From NCBI RefSeq assembly GCF_000371785.1, contig NZ_AQUI01000002.1, positions 1,405,276-1,469,275 of the forward strand: a stretch of DNA of 64,000 nucleotides, in the 5' to 3' direction. Under the pieces are notes generated by a model. It made no database searches. It saw only the letters and a program-made list of their open reading frames with translations, and was not told where the DNA came from. A program made the translations under genes and the position numbers. Positions 8,635-17,572 of the stretch are shown here, in pieces. The DNA comes from Actinopolyspora halophila DSM 43834 (lineage in GTDB: Bacteria; Actinomycetota; Actinomycetes; Mycobacteriales; Pseudonocardiaceae). The stretch's first letter is position 1. Each line of letters begins with the position of its first letter.

Positions 8635-11600
8635 ATGACCTCTGAATCCGGACAGTTGAGTACCGAACACACCGCGCCGAACGTCGAAACGGCCGTTGCT
8701 TCCGAGCACGGCGCGGATGGGGCCGAACATTTGACGAGCCTGGTGGAGCGAGCCGTACGAACGGTTCCGGAACTGGCCCACCTGCTGCGCACTTACTACC
8801 GGCACGTTCCGGCCGAGGAAATGGCCGGCGACGAGCCCGCCGATCTCGCGGGAGCGCTGCGTGCCCATTACGAACTCGCGGCGCACAGAGCACCGGGGCG
8901 TCCCGTGGTGCGGATCTTCAACCCGGACCGCTCCACCGACGGCTGGCGGAGTCCCGGATCGGTGGTGCAGCTGGTCACCGACGACATGCCCTACCTGGTC
9001 GATTCGGTGGTAGCCGAGCTGACCGGGGCGGGCGCACAGGTGCAGCGCATCGTGCACCCGATCGTGGTGGTCCGTCGTGATGTGGCCGGGGAACTGCGTG
9101 AGGTCCTGCCGGATGCGGACCCCTCGGCCCCACCCGCGGATGCGCTGGCCGAGTCGTGGATGTTCCTCGAGGTAGACCGGTTGGCCGAGTCGGACCGTAC
9201 TCGTGACCTCGAGCAGCGGCTGCTGACGGTCCTCACGGACGTGCGAGAGGTGGTCGAGGACACCGATCGCATGCACGCCACGGCCCGCGGAATCGCAGAC
9301 TCCCTGGAGAAGGACGCTCCGCCGCTTTCGGCCGAACGGATTCGGGACGGTGCCGCGCTGCTGCGCTGGCTGGCCGACGGTCATTTCATGTTTCTGGGAT
9401 ACCGCCACGACGAAGTGGTTCCCGACCAGGAGAGCGGGAACGCCACGCTGCGGGGAATCCTGGCCACAGGGCTCGGGGTGCTGCGCTCCGACAGCGGCGC
9501 GGCTCGCAGTCTGTCCACGGACTCGGAGACGGTGACGGACTTCGACCCGGCGGAATTGCTCGTGCTCACCCAGGCGAACGCGGCTTCCCCGGTGCACAGG
9601 GCCGGGCACCCCTTCTACGTGGGCGTGCGGACCTTCGACTCGGACGGCCGGGTCACCGGAGAACACCGGTTCATCGGCCTGTTCACCACCACAGCCCTGC
9701 ACGAGAACGTCCTCGACATCCCGGTCATCGAACGACGTGCCCGTGAAGTGATACACCGCGCCGGCTTCCCGATGGAGTCCCACTCGGGGCAGCGCATGCT
9801 CGAAGAGATCCAGAGTTATCCGAGGACCGAGCTTTTCGCGACCGATCCGGACACCCTGCTCGAGATCATCACCGGCGTGCTGGCCCTGGCCGAACGTCGT
9901 AAGCTCAAGCTCTTCCTCCGGCGGGACCCCTACGGTCGTTTTTTCTCCTGCCTGGTTTATCTGCCCAGGGAGCGCTACACCACTCGTTCGAGGTTGGCGA
10001 TGCAGGAGGTGCTGCTTGCCGAACTGGACGGAACCGGTCTGGAATACAGCACCAGGGTGGGTGAGTCCGCGCTGGCACGCGTCCACTTCGTCGTGCACAC
10101 CGAACCGGGAACCCGCCTCGAACCGGAAGTCAACCTGGTGCAGCGGCGGCTCAGCGAGGCCATCCGCACCTGGGACGACGACATGGTCGAGGAGATCGAC
10201 TCCGAACGGCGGGGTCATCGCATCGAGGCCCGTCGGGACGGGCGTACGCTCTCCTCAGGTTCCGAGACGATCAGCGAGGAGGGGCAGCGTTACGCCTCCG
10301 CTTTCCCGGAGGCCTACAAGGAGGACTTCAGCGCTGCCGACGGGTTGGTGGACCTGCGCCGCCTGGAAGGGGTCTCCCGGCCGGGCGAACTCGCGATGTC
10401 CTTCTACGCGCCCAGGGACGCCGGTCCCGGGGACCGGCGATTCAAGATGTTCCTCACCGAGCGCGTCACCCTGTCCATGGTGTTGCCGGTGTTGCAGAGC
10501 ATGGGCGTGGAGGTCGTCGACGAGCGTCCCTACGAGGTCTCGCCCGACGAGGAGACCCGCAGGTGGATCTTCGACTTCGGGTTGCGTCCGGAGCAGGGGC
10601 TGCTGGAACAGGCGGGCGGCGAACGGATCGACACGCTGCGGGAACGCTTCGAGGAGGCCTTCCAGGCCGTCTGGCAGGGCGATTCCGAGGTCGACCGCTT
10701 CAACTCCCTGGTGCTGCGCGCCGGGTTGACCTGGCGTCAGACCGCTGTGCTGCGTGCCTACGCGAAATACCTGCGCCAGGTCGGTGTGGCCTACAGCCAG
10801 GACTACATCGAGGACGCGTTGCTCGCGCACGAGTCGATCACCGTGCAGTTGGTCCGGCTGTTCGAGACCCGGTTCGACCCGGAGCTGGACGAGACGCACC
10901 GTGACTCGCGCGAGCAGGAGCTCGTCGGAGCGATCGAGCAGGCTGTCGACGAGGTGAGCAGCCTGGACGCCGATCGGATCCTGCGCAACTACCTCAGCTT
11001 GATCAGGGCCACACTGCGCACCAACCACTTCGTCCGCGGTGCCGATGCGCTGCCGCGTTCTTTCTGGTCGTTCAAGCTGGAACCGCAGGAGATACCGGGG
11101 CTTCCCGAACCGAGGCCGCAGTACGAGATATTCGTCTACTCCCCTCGTTTCGAAGGGGTGCACCTGCGGTTCGGATCGGTGGCTCGCGGTGGGCTGCGCT
11201 GGTCCGACCGCAGGGAGGACTTCCGCACCGAGATTCTCGGGCTGGCCAAGGCGCAGGCGGTCAAAAACGCCGTGATCGCTCCGGTGGGAGCGAAGGGCGG
11301 TTTCGTGCTGAAGCGGCCGCCCGCTTCCACCGGGGACCCCGCCGCCGACCGTGAGGCCGTACGCGACGAGGGCATCGCCTGCTACCGCATGTTCATCTCG
11401 GCCATGCTCGACGTGACGGACAACCTGGTCGGCGGCAGGGTCGCCCACCCGGAGAACGTCGTACGGCACGACGGTGCCGACACCTACCTGGTGGTGGCGG
11501 CGGACAAGGGCACGGCCACCTTCTCGGACATCGCCAACGAGGTGGCCGAGTCCTACGGATTCTGGCTGGGGGACGCCTTCGCCTCGGGCGGCTCGGTGGG

Positions 11601-13623
11601 CTACGACCACAAGGCCATGGGCATCACCGCCAAGGGGGCGTGGGAAAGCGTCAAACGGCACTTCCGCGAGCTCGGCACCGACACGCAGCGCGACGAGTTC
11701 ACCGTGGTCGGAGTCGGTGACATGGCCGGGGACGTCTTCGGCAACGGGATGCTGCTGTCCGAGCACATCCGCCTCGTGGCGGCGTTCAACCACATGCACG
11801 TCTTCATCGACCCGGATCCCGACCCGGCGAGCTCCTTCGCCGAGCGTCGTCGGCTGTTCGAACTCTCCCGATCGACCTGGGACGACTACGACCGTGACGT
11901 GATCAGCGAGGGAGGGGGAGTCTGGCCGCGTTCGGCGAAGTCGATTCCGCTGAACCCGCGGATCCGTTCCGCGCTCGGGATCGACGAGAGCGTGGCCCGG
12001 CTCGCCCCGGCCGAGCTGATCAGGGCGATCCTGTGTGCTCCTGTGGACCTGGTGTGGAACGGCGGTATCGGCACTTACGTCAAGGCCAGCACCCAGACGC
12101 ACGCCGAAGTGGGGGACAAGGCCAACGACCCGGTCCGCGTCGACGGTGCCGCTCTCGGTGCGCAGGTCGTCGGCGAGGGCGGGAATCTCGGCATGACCCA
12201 GCTCGGCCGCATCGAGTTCGCCCGTAACGGGGGCAAGGTCAACACCGATGCCCTGGACAACTCGGGAGGGGTCGACTGCTCCGACCACGAGGTCAACATC
12301 AAGATTCTGCTGGACCAGCTCGTGGCGGAGGGGCGTCTGGACCGCTCGCGGCGTGACGAGTTGCTCCGGGAGATGACCGACGAGGTCGCGGACCTGGTGC
12401 TTGCCGACAACTACCGGCAGAACGCCGTGTTGGGGACTTCGCGTTCCCACGCCGATCAGATGGTCTCGGTGCACGCCAGGCTGGTGGCGGAGCTGGAGAA
12501 GCGCTCCGGTCTGGATCGTGAGCTCGAGGCCCTGCCGAGCGCGGAGCAGTTCCGTGAACTCGAGAAGTCCGGCCAGGGGTTGAGCTCGCCCGAACTGGCC
12601 ACGTTGATGGGGCACGTCAAACTCGCGCTGAAGCAGGACGTGCTGGGCAGCGACTTGCCGGACACGGAAGCCTTCGCCTCCAGGCTTCCCGAGTACTTCC
12701 CGGAGCCGCTGCGGCGAAACTACGTCGACGCGGTCCGGCAGCACCCGCTGCACCGTGAGCTCACGACCACCCTGCTGGTCAACGAGGTCGTCGACGGTGC
12801 GGGCGTTTCTTACGCCTACAGGTTGCTGGAGGAGATGAGCGCCGAGACGACCGATGCCGTCCGGGCTTTCGAGGTCGTGACCGGGGTCTACGACCTGCCC
12901 GGGTTGTGGGCGGAGATCGAGGAGCTGCACGGAGCGGTCCCCAGTGAAGCTGTCGACTTCATGGTGCTGGAAACTCGCAGGCTGCTCGACCGTGCTTCTC
13001 GCTGGTTGCTGTCCAACAGGCCGCAGCCGCTGGCCATAGGAGCCGAGATACACCGTTTCCGTCCCGTCGTGGCCGAACTCTCCGGATCCGTCTGGGACCT
13101 CGTGCAGGGCCGGGCGGCCCGGAACGCGGCGGAGAAGGCCGACAGGCTGGTCGAGCAGGGCGTGCCCGGGAAGCTGGCACGGCGGATCGGGACCCTGCTG
13201 GACACGTTCGCCCTGTTGGATATCACCGAGATCGCGGAGCTGGCCGAGCGCGACGCGGGGGTTTCGGCGGAGCGCAGTCCGCGGGAGAGTGCCGAACTCT
13301 ATTTCGCGCTGTCGGAGTACCTCGACATGGAGCGGATGCTGGTCTCGGTCGGCGAGCTGGAACGCGGCAATCGTTGGCACGCCCTGGCTCGACTGGCGTT
13401 GCGCGACGATTTGTACGCTTCGTTGCGTGCCATCGCGGTGGATGTGCTGCGCAGCGGTGAACCGGACGAGGGCCCGGAAGACAAGATCGCGCAGTGGGAG
13501 TCGGCGAACGCGTCCCGGATCGGGCGTGCGCGAGCTTCGCTCGAGGAGATCAAACACTCGGGCAGGCAGGACCTGGCCACTCTCTCGGTTGCGGCCAGGC
13601 AGTTGCGCAGCATGGTGCGTTGA
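8635..13623 (+). CDS. gdh: NAD-specific glutamate dehydrogenase, large (about 180 kDa) class
   Basis: A 1,662-residue cytoplasmic enzyme that converts glutamate and NAD to 2-oxoglutarate, ammonia and NADH. Its length matches the large bacterial class (Rv2476c type). The N-terminal half (1-700) is the ACT-like regulatory region. The catalytic core lies at about 820-1200: VARGGLRWSDRREDFRTEILG, KNAVIAPVGAKGGFVLK with the substrate-binding lysines, SVGYDHKAMGITAKGAWESV, and the NAD-binding segment VVGVGDMAGDVFGNGML. A helical C-terminal domain follows. The ATG at 8635 is about ten bases after GGAG; an in-frame TTG at 8617 would overlap that box. The upstream gene ends 111 bases before it. Confidence 0.96.
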   Translation: MTSESGQLSTEHTAPNVETAVASEHGADGAEHLTSLVERAVRTVPELAHLLRTYYRHVPAEEMAGDEPADLAGALRAHYELAAHRAPGRPVVRIFNPDRSTDGWRSPGSVVQLVTDDMPYLVDSVVAELTGAGAQVQRIVHPIVVVRRDVAGELREVLPDADPSAPPADALAESWMFLEVDRLAESDRTRDLEQRLLTVLTDVREVVEDTDRMHATARGIADSLEKDAPPLSAERIRDGAALLRWLADGHFMFLGYRHDEVVPDQESGNATLRGILATGLGVLRSDSGAARSLSTDSETVTDFDPAELLVLTQANAASPVHRAGHPFYVGVRTFDSDGRVTGEHRFIGLFTTTALHENVLDIPVIERRAREVIHRAGFPMESHSGQRMLEEIQSYPRTELFATDPDTLLEIITGVLALAERRKLKLFLRRDPYGRFFSCLVYLPRERYTTRSRLAMQEVLLAELDGTGLEYSTRVGESALARVHFVVHTEPGTRLEPEVNLVQRRLSEAIRTWDDDMVEEIDSERRGHRIEARRDGRTLSSGSETISEEGQRYASAFPEAYKEDFSAADGLVDLRRLEGVSRPGELAMSFYAPRDAGPGDRRFKMFLTERVTLSMVLPVLQSMGVEVVDERPYEVSPDEETRRWIFDFGLRPEQGLLEQAGGERIDTLRERFEEAFQAVWQGDSEVDRFNSLVLRAGLTWRQTAVLRAYAKYLRQVGVAYSQDYIEDALLAHESITVQLVRLFETRFDPELDETHRDSREQELVGAIEQAVDEVSSLDADRILRNYLSLIRATLRTNHFVRGADALPRSFWSFKLEPQEIPGLPEPRPQYEIFVYSPRFEGVHLRFGSVARGGLRWSDRREDFRTEILGLAKAQAVKNAVIAPVGAKGGFVLKRPPASTGDPAADREAVRDEGIACYRMFISAMLDVTDNLVGGRVAHPENVVRHDGADTYLVVAADKGTATFSDIANEVAESYGFWLGDAFASGGSVGYDHKAMGITAKGAWESVKRHFRELGTDTQRDEFTVVGVGDMAGDVFGNGMLLSEHIRLVAAFNHMHVFIDPDPDPASSFAERRRLFELSRSTWDDYDRDVISEGGGVWPRSAKSIPLNPRIRSALGIDESVARLAPAELIRAILCAPVDLVWNGGIGTYVKASTQTHAEVGDKANDPVRVDGAALGAQVVGEGGNLGMTQLGRIEFARNGGKVNTDALDNSGGVDCSDHEVNIKILLDQLVAEGRLDRSRRDELLREMTDEVADLVLADNYRQNAVLGTSRSHADQMVSVHARLVAELEKRSGLDRELEALPSAEQFRELEKSGQGLSSPELATLMGHVKLALKQDVLGSDLPDTEAFASRLPEYFPEPLRRNYVDAVRQHPLHRELTTTLLVNEVVDGAGVSYAYRLLEEMSAETTDAVRAFEVVTGVYDLPGLWAEIEELHGAVPSEAVDFMVLETRRLLDRASRWLLSNRPQPLAIGAEIHRFRPVVAELSGSVWDLVQGRAARNAAEKADRLVEQGVPGKLARRIGTLLDTFALLDITEIAELAERDAGVSAERSPRESAELYFALSEYLDMERMLVSVGELERGNRWHALARLALRDDLYASLRAIAVDVLRSGEPDEGPEDKIAQWESANASRIGRARASLEEIKHSGRQDLATLSVAARQLRSMVR

Positions 13624-13771
13624 TCATCGCGCCGGTCGCGGTCGACGCGTCGTGTGTGGTTCGTCGGTTTCGGTGTCCGCACCGTGGCGGAGTAAGGTGG
13701 TCGCGGACGGTCCCGTGTATCGCACGTCGCGTCGGCCGCGCCTGCGGAGCGACGCGTAAGGAGAGGAAAAG

Positions 13772-14215
13772 GTGGGAGCCTTCGTCACCGAGGTGCCGAT
13801 TCGTTGGTCCGACATGGACGCGTTCGGCCACGTCAACCATGCCAGGACCGTCACGTTGCTGGAGGAGGCACGTGCGGGATTGCTGTTCACCGAGGCCGAG
13901 CGGCGGGGCAACGGTGGTATGGCCGACGGGATGGTGGTGGCCAGGTTGACGGTCGACTACCGTAGCCCCGTCGACTACCGAATGGGTCACGTCCAGGTCC
14001 GTATGTCGGTCCGGGAGCTGCGTTGGGCCTCGTTCGTGGTGGACTACGCGGTCGCCGCTGAAGGTACGGATTCGGTGGCCACGGCCGAGACTCTCATGGT
14101 GCCGTACGATCTCCGGGCCGGCCGCCCGCGCCGTCTCACGAGCGGGGAGTTCTCCTTCCTGGAGGAGTGGGTGCTGGATCCGGTTGCCGCGGACGAGGAG
14201 CGACGAATTGCCTGA
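13772..14215 (+). CDS. Acyl-CoA thioesterase, hotdog fold (4HBT family)
   Basis: A 147-residue single hotdog-fold protein that should hydrolyse an acyl-CoA thioester; the substrate cannot be told from sequence. The motif IRWSDMDAFGHVNHA at the N-terminus carries the Asp and the His-Val-Asn-His segment typical of YbgC/FadM-like thioesterases, and LTVDYRSPVDYRMG forms the central strands. The GTG start at 13772 follows AAGGAGAGG at good spacing. It lies 148 bases after gdh, and its stop overlaps the TTG start of the next gene. This is the same order as mycobacterial Rv2475c and Rv2474c. Confidence 0.9.
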   Translation: MGAFVTEVPIRWSDMDAFGHVNHARTVTLLEEARAGLLFTEAERRGNGGMADGMVVARLTVDYRSPVDYRMGHVQVRMSVRELRWASFVVDYAVAAEGTDSVATAETLMVPYDLRAGRPRRLTSGEFSFLEEWVLDPVAADEERRIA

Positions 14216-14849
14216 ATTGCGGATGCCCCTGTCGGTCGAGCGGGACGACCTGAGCGCGTTCGTCGCCCGTGCCGTGCGAATGGACGAGCAGGCCGTGATT
14301 CGGCTTCGGACGCGTGCGGACGGTGAGCGGATCGACGTGTGGTCGGCGACCCCCTTCGACGCGTTGTGCACCCGCTCAGTGCAGGGGGAGGTCGAACCGC
14401 GTGATGTGAGCGTCTCCGGTAAGGAACTGCTCGCCGCCCTGACGGTGTCGAACGGGCCCGTTATGGACCCCGGTCCCGAGCGCGACCTGATGTGGCGTTC
14501 CGAGCTCCCCCCTCCCGAGGGGTGGCGTCATGTGGACGACCTGCCCGCCAAGGTGGTGGGCGAGGTGGCCGAGCAGGGAGTCGGTGTCGCTCGGGAGAAC
14601 GTCGGCCCGAAGGGAACTCCTCCCGCTTCTCTCATGGACCAGGAAGTGTTCACCGTGAGCGGCTCGGGTCTCAAGGTGACGGTTCCGTTGCGGTGTCTGT
14701 TCGTCCTGACCGGGATGGGGTTCCTGGTCGGGGAGCCCTCCGACGACGAGATCGTCCGGGTGAACGCCACGGACTCGTGGCTGCGTATCGACTCCCGGTT
14801 CGGCGCGGTGGTGCGGCGCAGGCACGCGCTGCTGCCGCTGCTGACCTGA
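14208..14849 (+). CDS. Conserved actinobacterial protein of unknown function (Rv2474c-like)
   Basis: A 213-residue protein that I recognise only by position and general composition. It is soluble, with no signal peptide or membrane helix, and looks alpha/beta throughout, for example GFLVGEPSDDEIVRVNATDSW and VVRRRHALLPLLT at the end. The TTG at 14208 is preferred because GGACGAGGAG precedes it by seven bases and it overlaps the thioesterase stop, implying translational coupling. An in-frame ATG at 14184 would add eight residues but lies inside the thioesterase gene. No function is proposed. Confidence 0.8.
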   Translation: MPELRMPLSVERDDLSAFVARAVRMDEQAVIRLRTRADGERIDVWSATPFDALCTRSVQGEVEPRDVSVSGKELLAALTVSNGPVMDPGPERDLMWRSELPPPEGWRHVDDLPAKVVGEVAEQGVGVARENVGPKGTPPASLMDQEVFTVSGSGLKVTVPLRCLFVLTGMGFLVGEPSDDEIVRVNATDSWLRIDSRFGAVVRRRHALLPLLT

Positions 14850-14987
14850 CGGCGCACCGCTGGTCCAGCTCTCCTCGGACGCGGTGCCGGTGGATCGTGA
14901 TGCTCGATTCGGGTGACTCGTCGGTACCCGGGTTAACTCTTCGGCGTCGTGGTGTCGAGAATCGACAGTGTGTACGACTATCCATCG

Positions 14988-16007
14988 ATGCCGGAGAGCC
15001 GGGACGCGTTGAGCATGACTCGTTCGTTCCGGGAAGCGTTCCGGTTGCGCGGTCCGTTTTCCGGTGGACTGGGCCTGCTGTTGCGCACGTTGTGGCTTTT
15101 CCCGGTGGCGCTGCTCATCGTGGCTCCGTTCACGGCATTGAGCTGGTTCGTGAGTTGTCGTTTCGGGGTGTGCAGCAGGATCGGCATCGCCGACGGGTTG
15201 CTTCGGGTGGATCAGAACAGTTGGGTGGACGCTTGGACGCGAGTGTTGCGGGCGGTGCTCGTGACGCCGGCGGATATCGCGGTTACGGCTGTAACCGTGG
15301 CGGCGCTGGCCTGGGTCTGTGTCGGTTACCGCCCCGCTTTTCACCACGTGTGGCGGCTGTTCACCAAACGTGGTGCAGGCTTGTGCGTTCTCGGGCTGGT
15401 GTTGACCACGGCACCGGCGGTGTTCACGGCGGTTCCGCTGTACTTCGCGCAGCGGCAGACCGTTCCCGTTCTCGCGGGGGAGGAGTCCCCTCCGCTGTGG
15501 CGACTGTTCCTGCTCGTGGTGCTGTTGTTGTGTGTGCTGCTCGGCGGGTTCACCGGAATAGTCTCCGGAGTGGTGGCCAATGTCGCCGTGGTCCCGTTCA
15601 CGGTGCAGCGCACCGGAGTGCGGGAAGCGGTCGGTCGGGTCGGCCGTATGGTGCTGCGGCGGTTGCTCCCGACCGTGGGGACGGTGGCGTTGGCCCTGGT
15701 GCTGCCCGCGCTGCTCGAACCGTTGACGAGCGCGGTGGCCACGGCGAGCACGGAGGCGAGCTGGTCCGGCAACGTTGTGCGCGACTCGCTGAGTTCCGCT
15801 GTCTCGCTGCCTTTCGCGGCGGCCCTGTACCTCACGCGTTACCTGGATCTGTCGCTGCACGCGGACGGATACGACGCGGGGCGGCTCGCGGTGGACCTGC
15901 GCACCATCGGGGAACTCCGGGACGGGCGAGCGCAGGAGCCGGCCGTAGCCGACGACGTGGAGACACGGGATCGCTCAGACCAGCCAAACCGCGGTGTCCG
16001 GGGGTAG
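14988..16007 (+). CDS. Integral membrane protein of unknown function
   Basis: About 340 residues with roughly six hydrophobic segments, including LLLRTLWLFPVALLIVAPF, TAVTVAALAWVCVGY, LCVLGLVLTTAPAVFTAVPL, RLFLLVVLLLCVLLGGFTGI and GTVALALVLPALLEPL, and a short charged C-terminal tail. I do not recognise the family. The start is uncertain: GTG 14949, ATG 14988 and ATG 15015 are all in frame and none has a strong ribosome binding site. Its last 33 bases overlap the end of the convergent GH13-like gene, so no terminator can separate the two. Confidence 0.72.
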   Translation: MPESRDALSMTRSFREAFRLRGPFSGGLGLLLRTLWLFPVALLIVAPFTALSWFVSCRFGVCSRIGIADGLLRVDQNSWVDAWTRVLRAVLVTPADIAVTAVTVAALAWVCVGYRPAFHHVWRLFTKRGAGLCVLGLVLTTAPAVFTAVPLYFAQRQTVPVLAGEESPPLWRLFLLVVLLLCVLLGGFTGIVSGVVANVAVVPFTVQRTGVREAVGRVGRMVLRRLLPTVGTVALALVLPALLEPLTSAVATASTEASWSGNVVRDSLSSAVSLPFAAALYLTRYLDLSLHADGYDAGRLAVDLRTIGELRDGRAQEPAVADDVETRDRSDQPNRGVRG

Positions 16008-17228
16008 TCGGTCCCCGTCGAGCGGGGCACTGTTGAGCACGATCCTTCCCGGCGGGGCGGGAACCGTTTCGTTCGAGGTGTTCAGCGCGCAGGTCAGTTC
16101 ACCCTTGTCGCAGCGAAACGCCAGACATCCACGGGGAGCTCCGTACCACTGGACCGTCGAATGCCGTGCCGCCTCGTAGAAGCGGCGTAGTTCCATGGCG
16201 TTGCGGTGCAGGGAAAGTGTTGACGACGGCTCCTCCAGCTGGACTTCCACGGTGCTGGAGGCCCAACTGGGCGGGGTGGGCCACCAGCTTCCCGAAGCCG
16301 CGGAGAAACCGAACGGCGGTTCCGAGCCTTCCCACGGGATCGGCCCACGAACCGGATGCCTGCTCGTGCGGTCGGGGCGTTCGGACTCGGGCAGTCCGAG
16401 TTCGGTGCCGTTGTCCACCCCGGCCACTCCGGGCAACGCGAACTGGACCAGTGTCATGGCTCTTGCCTTGGCGAGTCCGGCGGGGCCACCGCCGAAACGT
16501 GTCGTCGGTCGCGGGTAGTCCCAATTGGACAACGACCATACCGGTGTGCTCCCCGAAGCCCGGGATTCGTCCAGGACGTTCTGGACGACTTGTCGGATCT
16601 GTGCGGCGTCGAACGGTACGGAGCTGAAACGCAGGTCGACACCCAGGTCCAGTTCGGACACCATGCCGTACTCCGTCCGCCAGTTCCGCACCAGTCCACC
16701 GAGCGGAACGGTGCGGTGCTCACCGGGAAGCGACCGGATCGCCCGCAGGATCGAGTGTGTGGCTTCGTCCAGGGCACCCGTGATGCCGGGGACGGTAGCC
16801 ACCCGGAACCCGTCGACACCGCACGCTGTCCAGAAGCGAAGGGATTCGGCCAGCTCGTACCCGCTCTCGTCGTTGTCCACGGCGGTGCTGTCCACGGGCA
16901 GATCCAACACGATCCGGATGTCCGCGGCGTGCGCCTCGGTCAACAGGGCTTCCAACGACTCGATGGTGCCGACGAGAGGATCGACCTCTCTGCCGTGTCC
17001 GATGCGCCCGACTGGTGAAGCCAGTACTCCGGTCAACCAGATCGCGCCGATGCCGATCAGCTCCAGGTAGCCGAGCCTTCCGCGGACCCCTTCGAGGTCG
17101 CCGACTCCGTCCGCGTCGGAATCGCTGAACGCTCGTATGTCGACGCGGTAAAAGACCCGGTTCTCCCACCAGTCGGGCGACGTCGTGGGATGTTCGTGGC
17201 TCAGGTCGGTCAAGCACACGGTGGCCAT
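15975..17228 (-). CDS. GH13-like protein lacking catalytic residues (copy 1)
   Basis: A 417-residue relative of alpha-glucosidases (AglA/oligo-1,6-glucosidase type). The family framework is clear: YRVDIRAFSDSDADGVGDL, IGAIWLTGV, GVDGFR, TELGLPE, PIPWEGSEPPFGFS and a C-terminal beta domain. The active site is not kept. The nucleophile site reads GFRVAT where GFRxD is expected, region I reads DLPVDST in place of DxVxNH, the acid/base Glu region reads VPLGGL, and region IV reads SNWD instead of SNHD. About 70 residues between regions I and II are missing, so it is shorter than active relatives. The ATG at 17228 is chosen because copy 2 aligns from the same Met. It is probably a binding or scaffold protein in the chromosomal position of mycobacterial aglA. 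Confidence 0.82.
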   Translation of the reverse strand: MATVCLTDLSHEHPTTSPDWWENRVFYRVDIRAFSDSDADGVGDLEGVRGRLGYLELIGIGAIWLTGVLASPVGRIGHGREVDPLVGTIESLEALLTEAHAADIRIVLDLPVDSTAVDNDESGYELAESLRFWTACGVDGFRVATVPGITGALDEATHSILRAIRSLPGEHRTVPLGGLVRNWRTEYGMVSELDLGVDLRFSSVPFDAAQIRQVVQNVLDESRASGSTPVWSLSNWDYPRPTTRFGGGPAGLAKARAMTLVQFALPGVAGVDNGTELGLPESERPDRTSRHPVRGPIPWEGSEPPFGFSAASGSWWPTPPSWASSTVEVQLEEPSSTLSLHRNAMELRRFYEAARHSTVQWYGAPRGCLAFRCDKGELTCALNTSNETVPAPPGRIVLNSAPLDGDRLPPDTAVWLV

Positions 17229-17572
17229 CCTGTCGGGGGCGATGCGAGCCGGATCGTTTTCGACGCGTTCACAACGGTCGTGCGTTTCCACATCGTCCGG
17301 TACGTTCGCGGTTCGGGTTGTCCTACTCGTCCGTTCAGTGGCATTCGGTGAACGATCCGGGAGTTCGTCGGGTTGTACTTCCTCGGCGTTCTTCGTGTCC
17401 CCGAGCCGCGTTTCGCCGGTTCCGGCAGTCCGGTCCGATCGTCGTGGGCTGCTTTAGCCGGGAACGACCATCGGCCGCGCGTTCCTGCGCCGATTCGATG
17501 CGCGGGGGATCGCCCCGCGTCGTCCGGGAACACCTCGGCCGGTGTTTACCGGGCCGGGGAACGGATCGGGGC

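Noticed and set aside
10255-13557. Very long open frame on the minus strand opposite the glutamate dehydrogenase gene
   Set aside because: It mirrors the GC-rich third positions of gdh, has no recognisable domain and no ribosome binding site. The plus-strand gene is certain.
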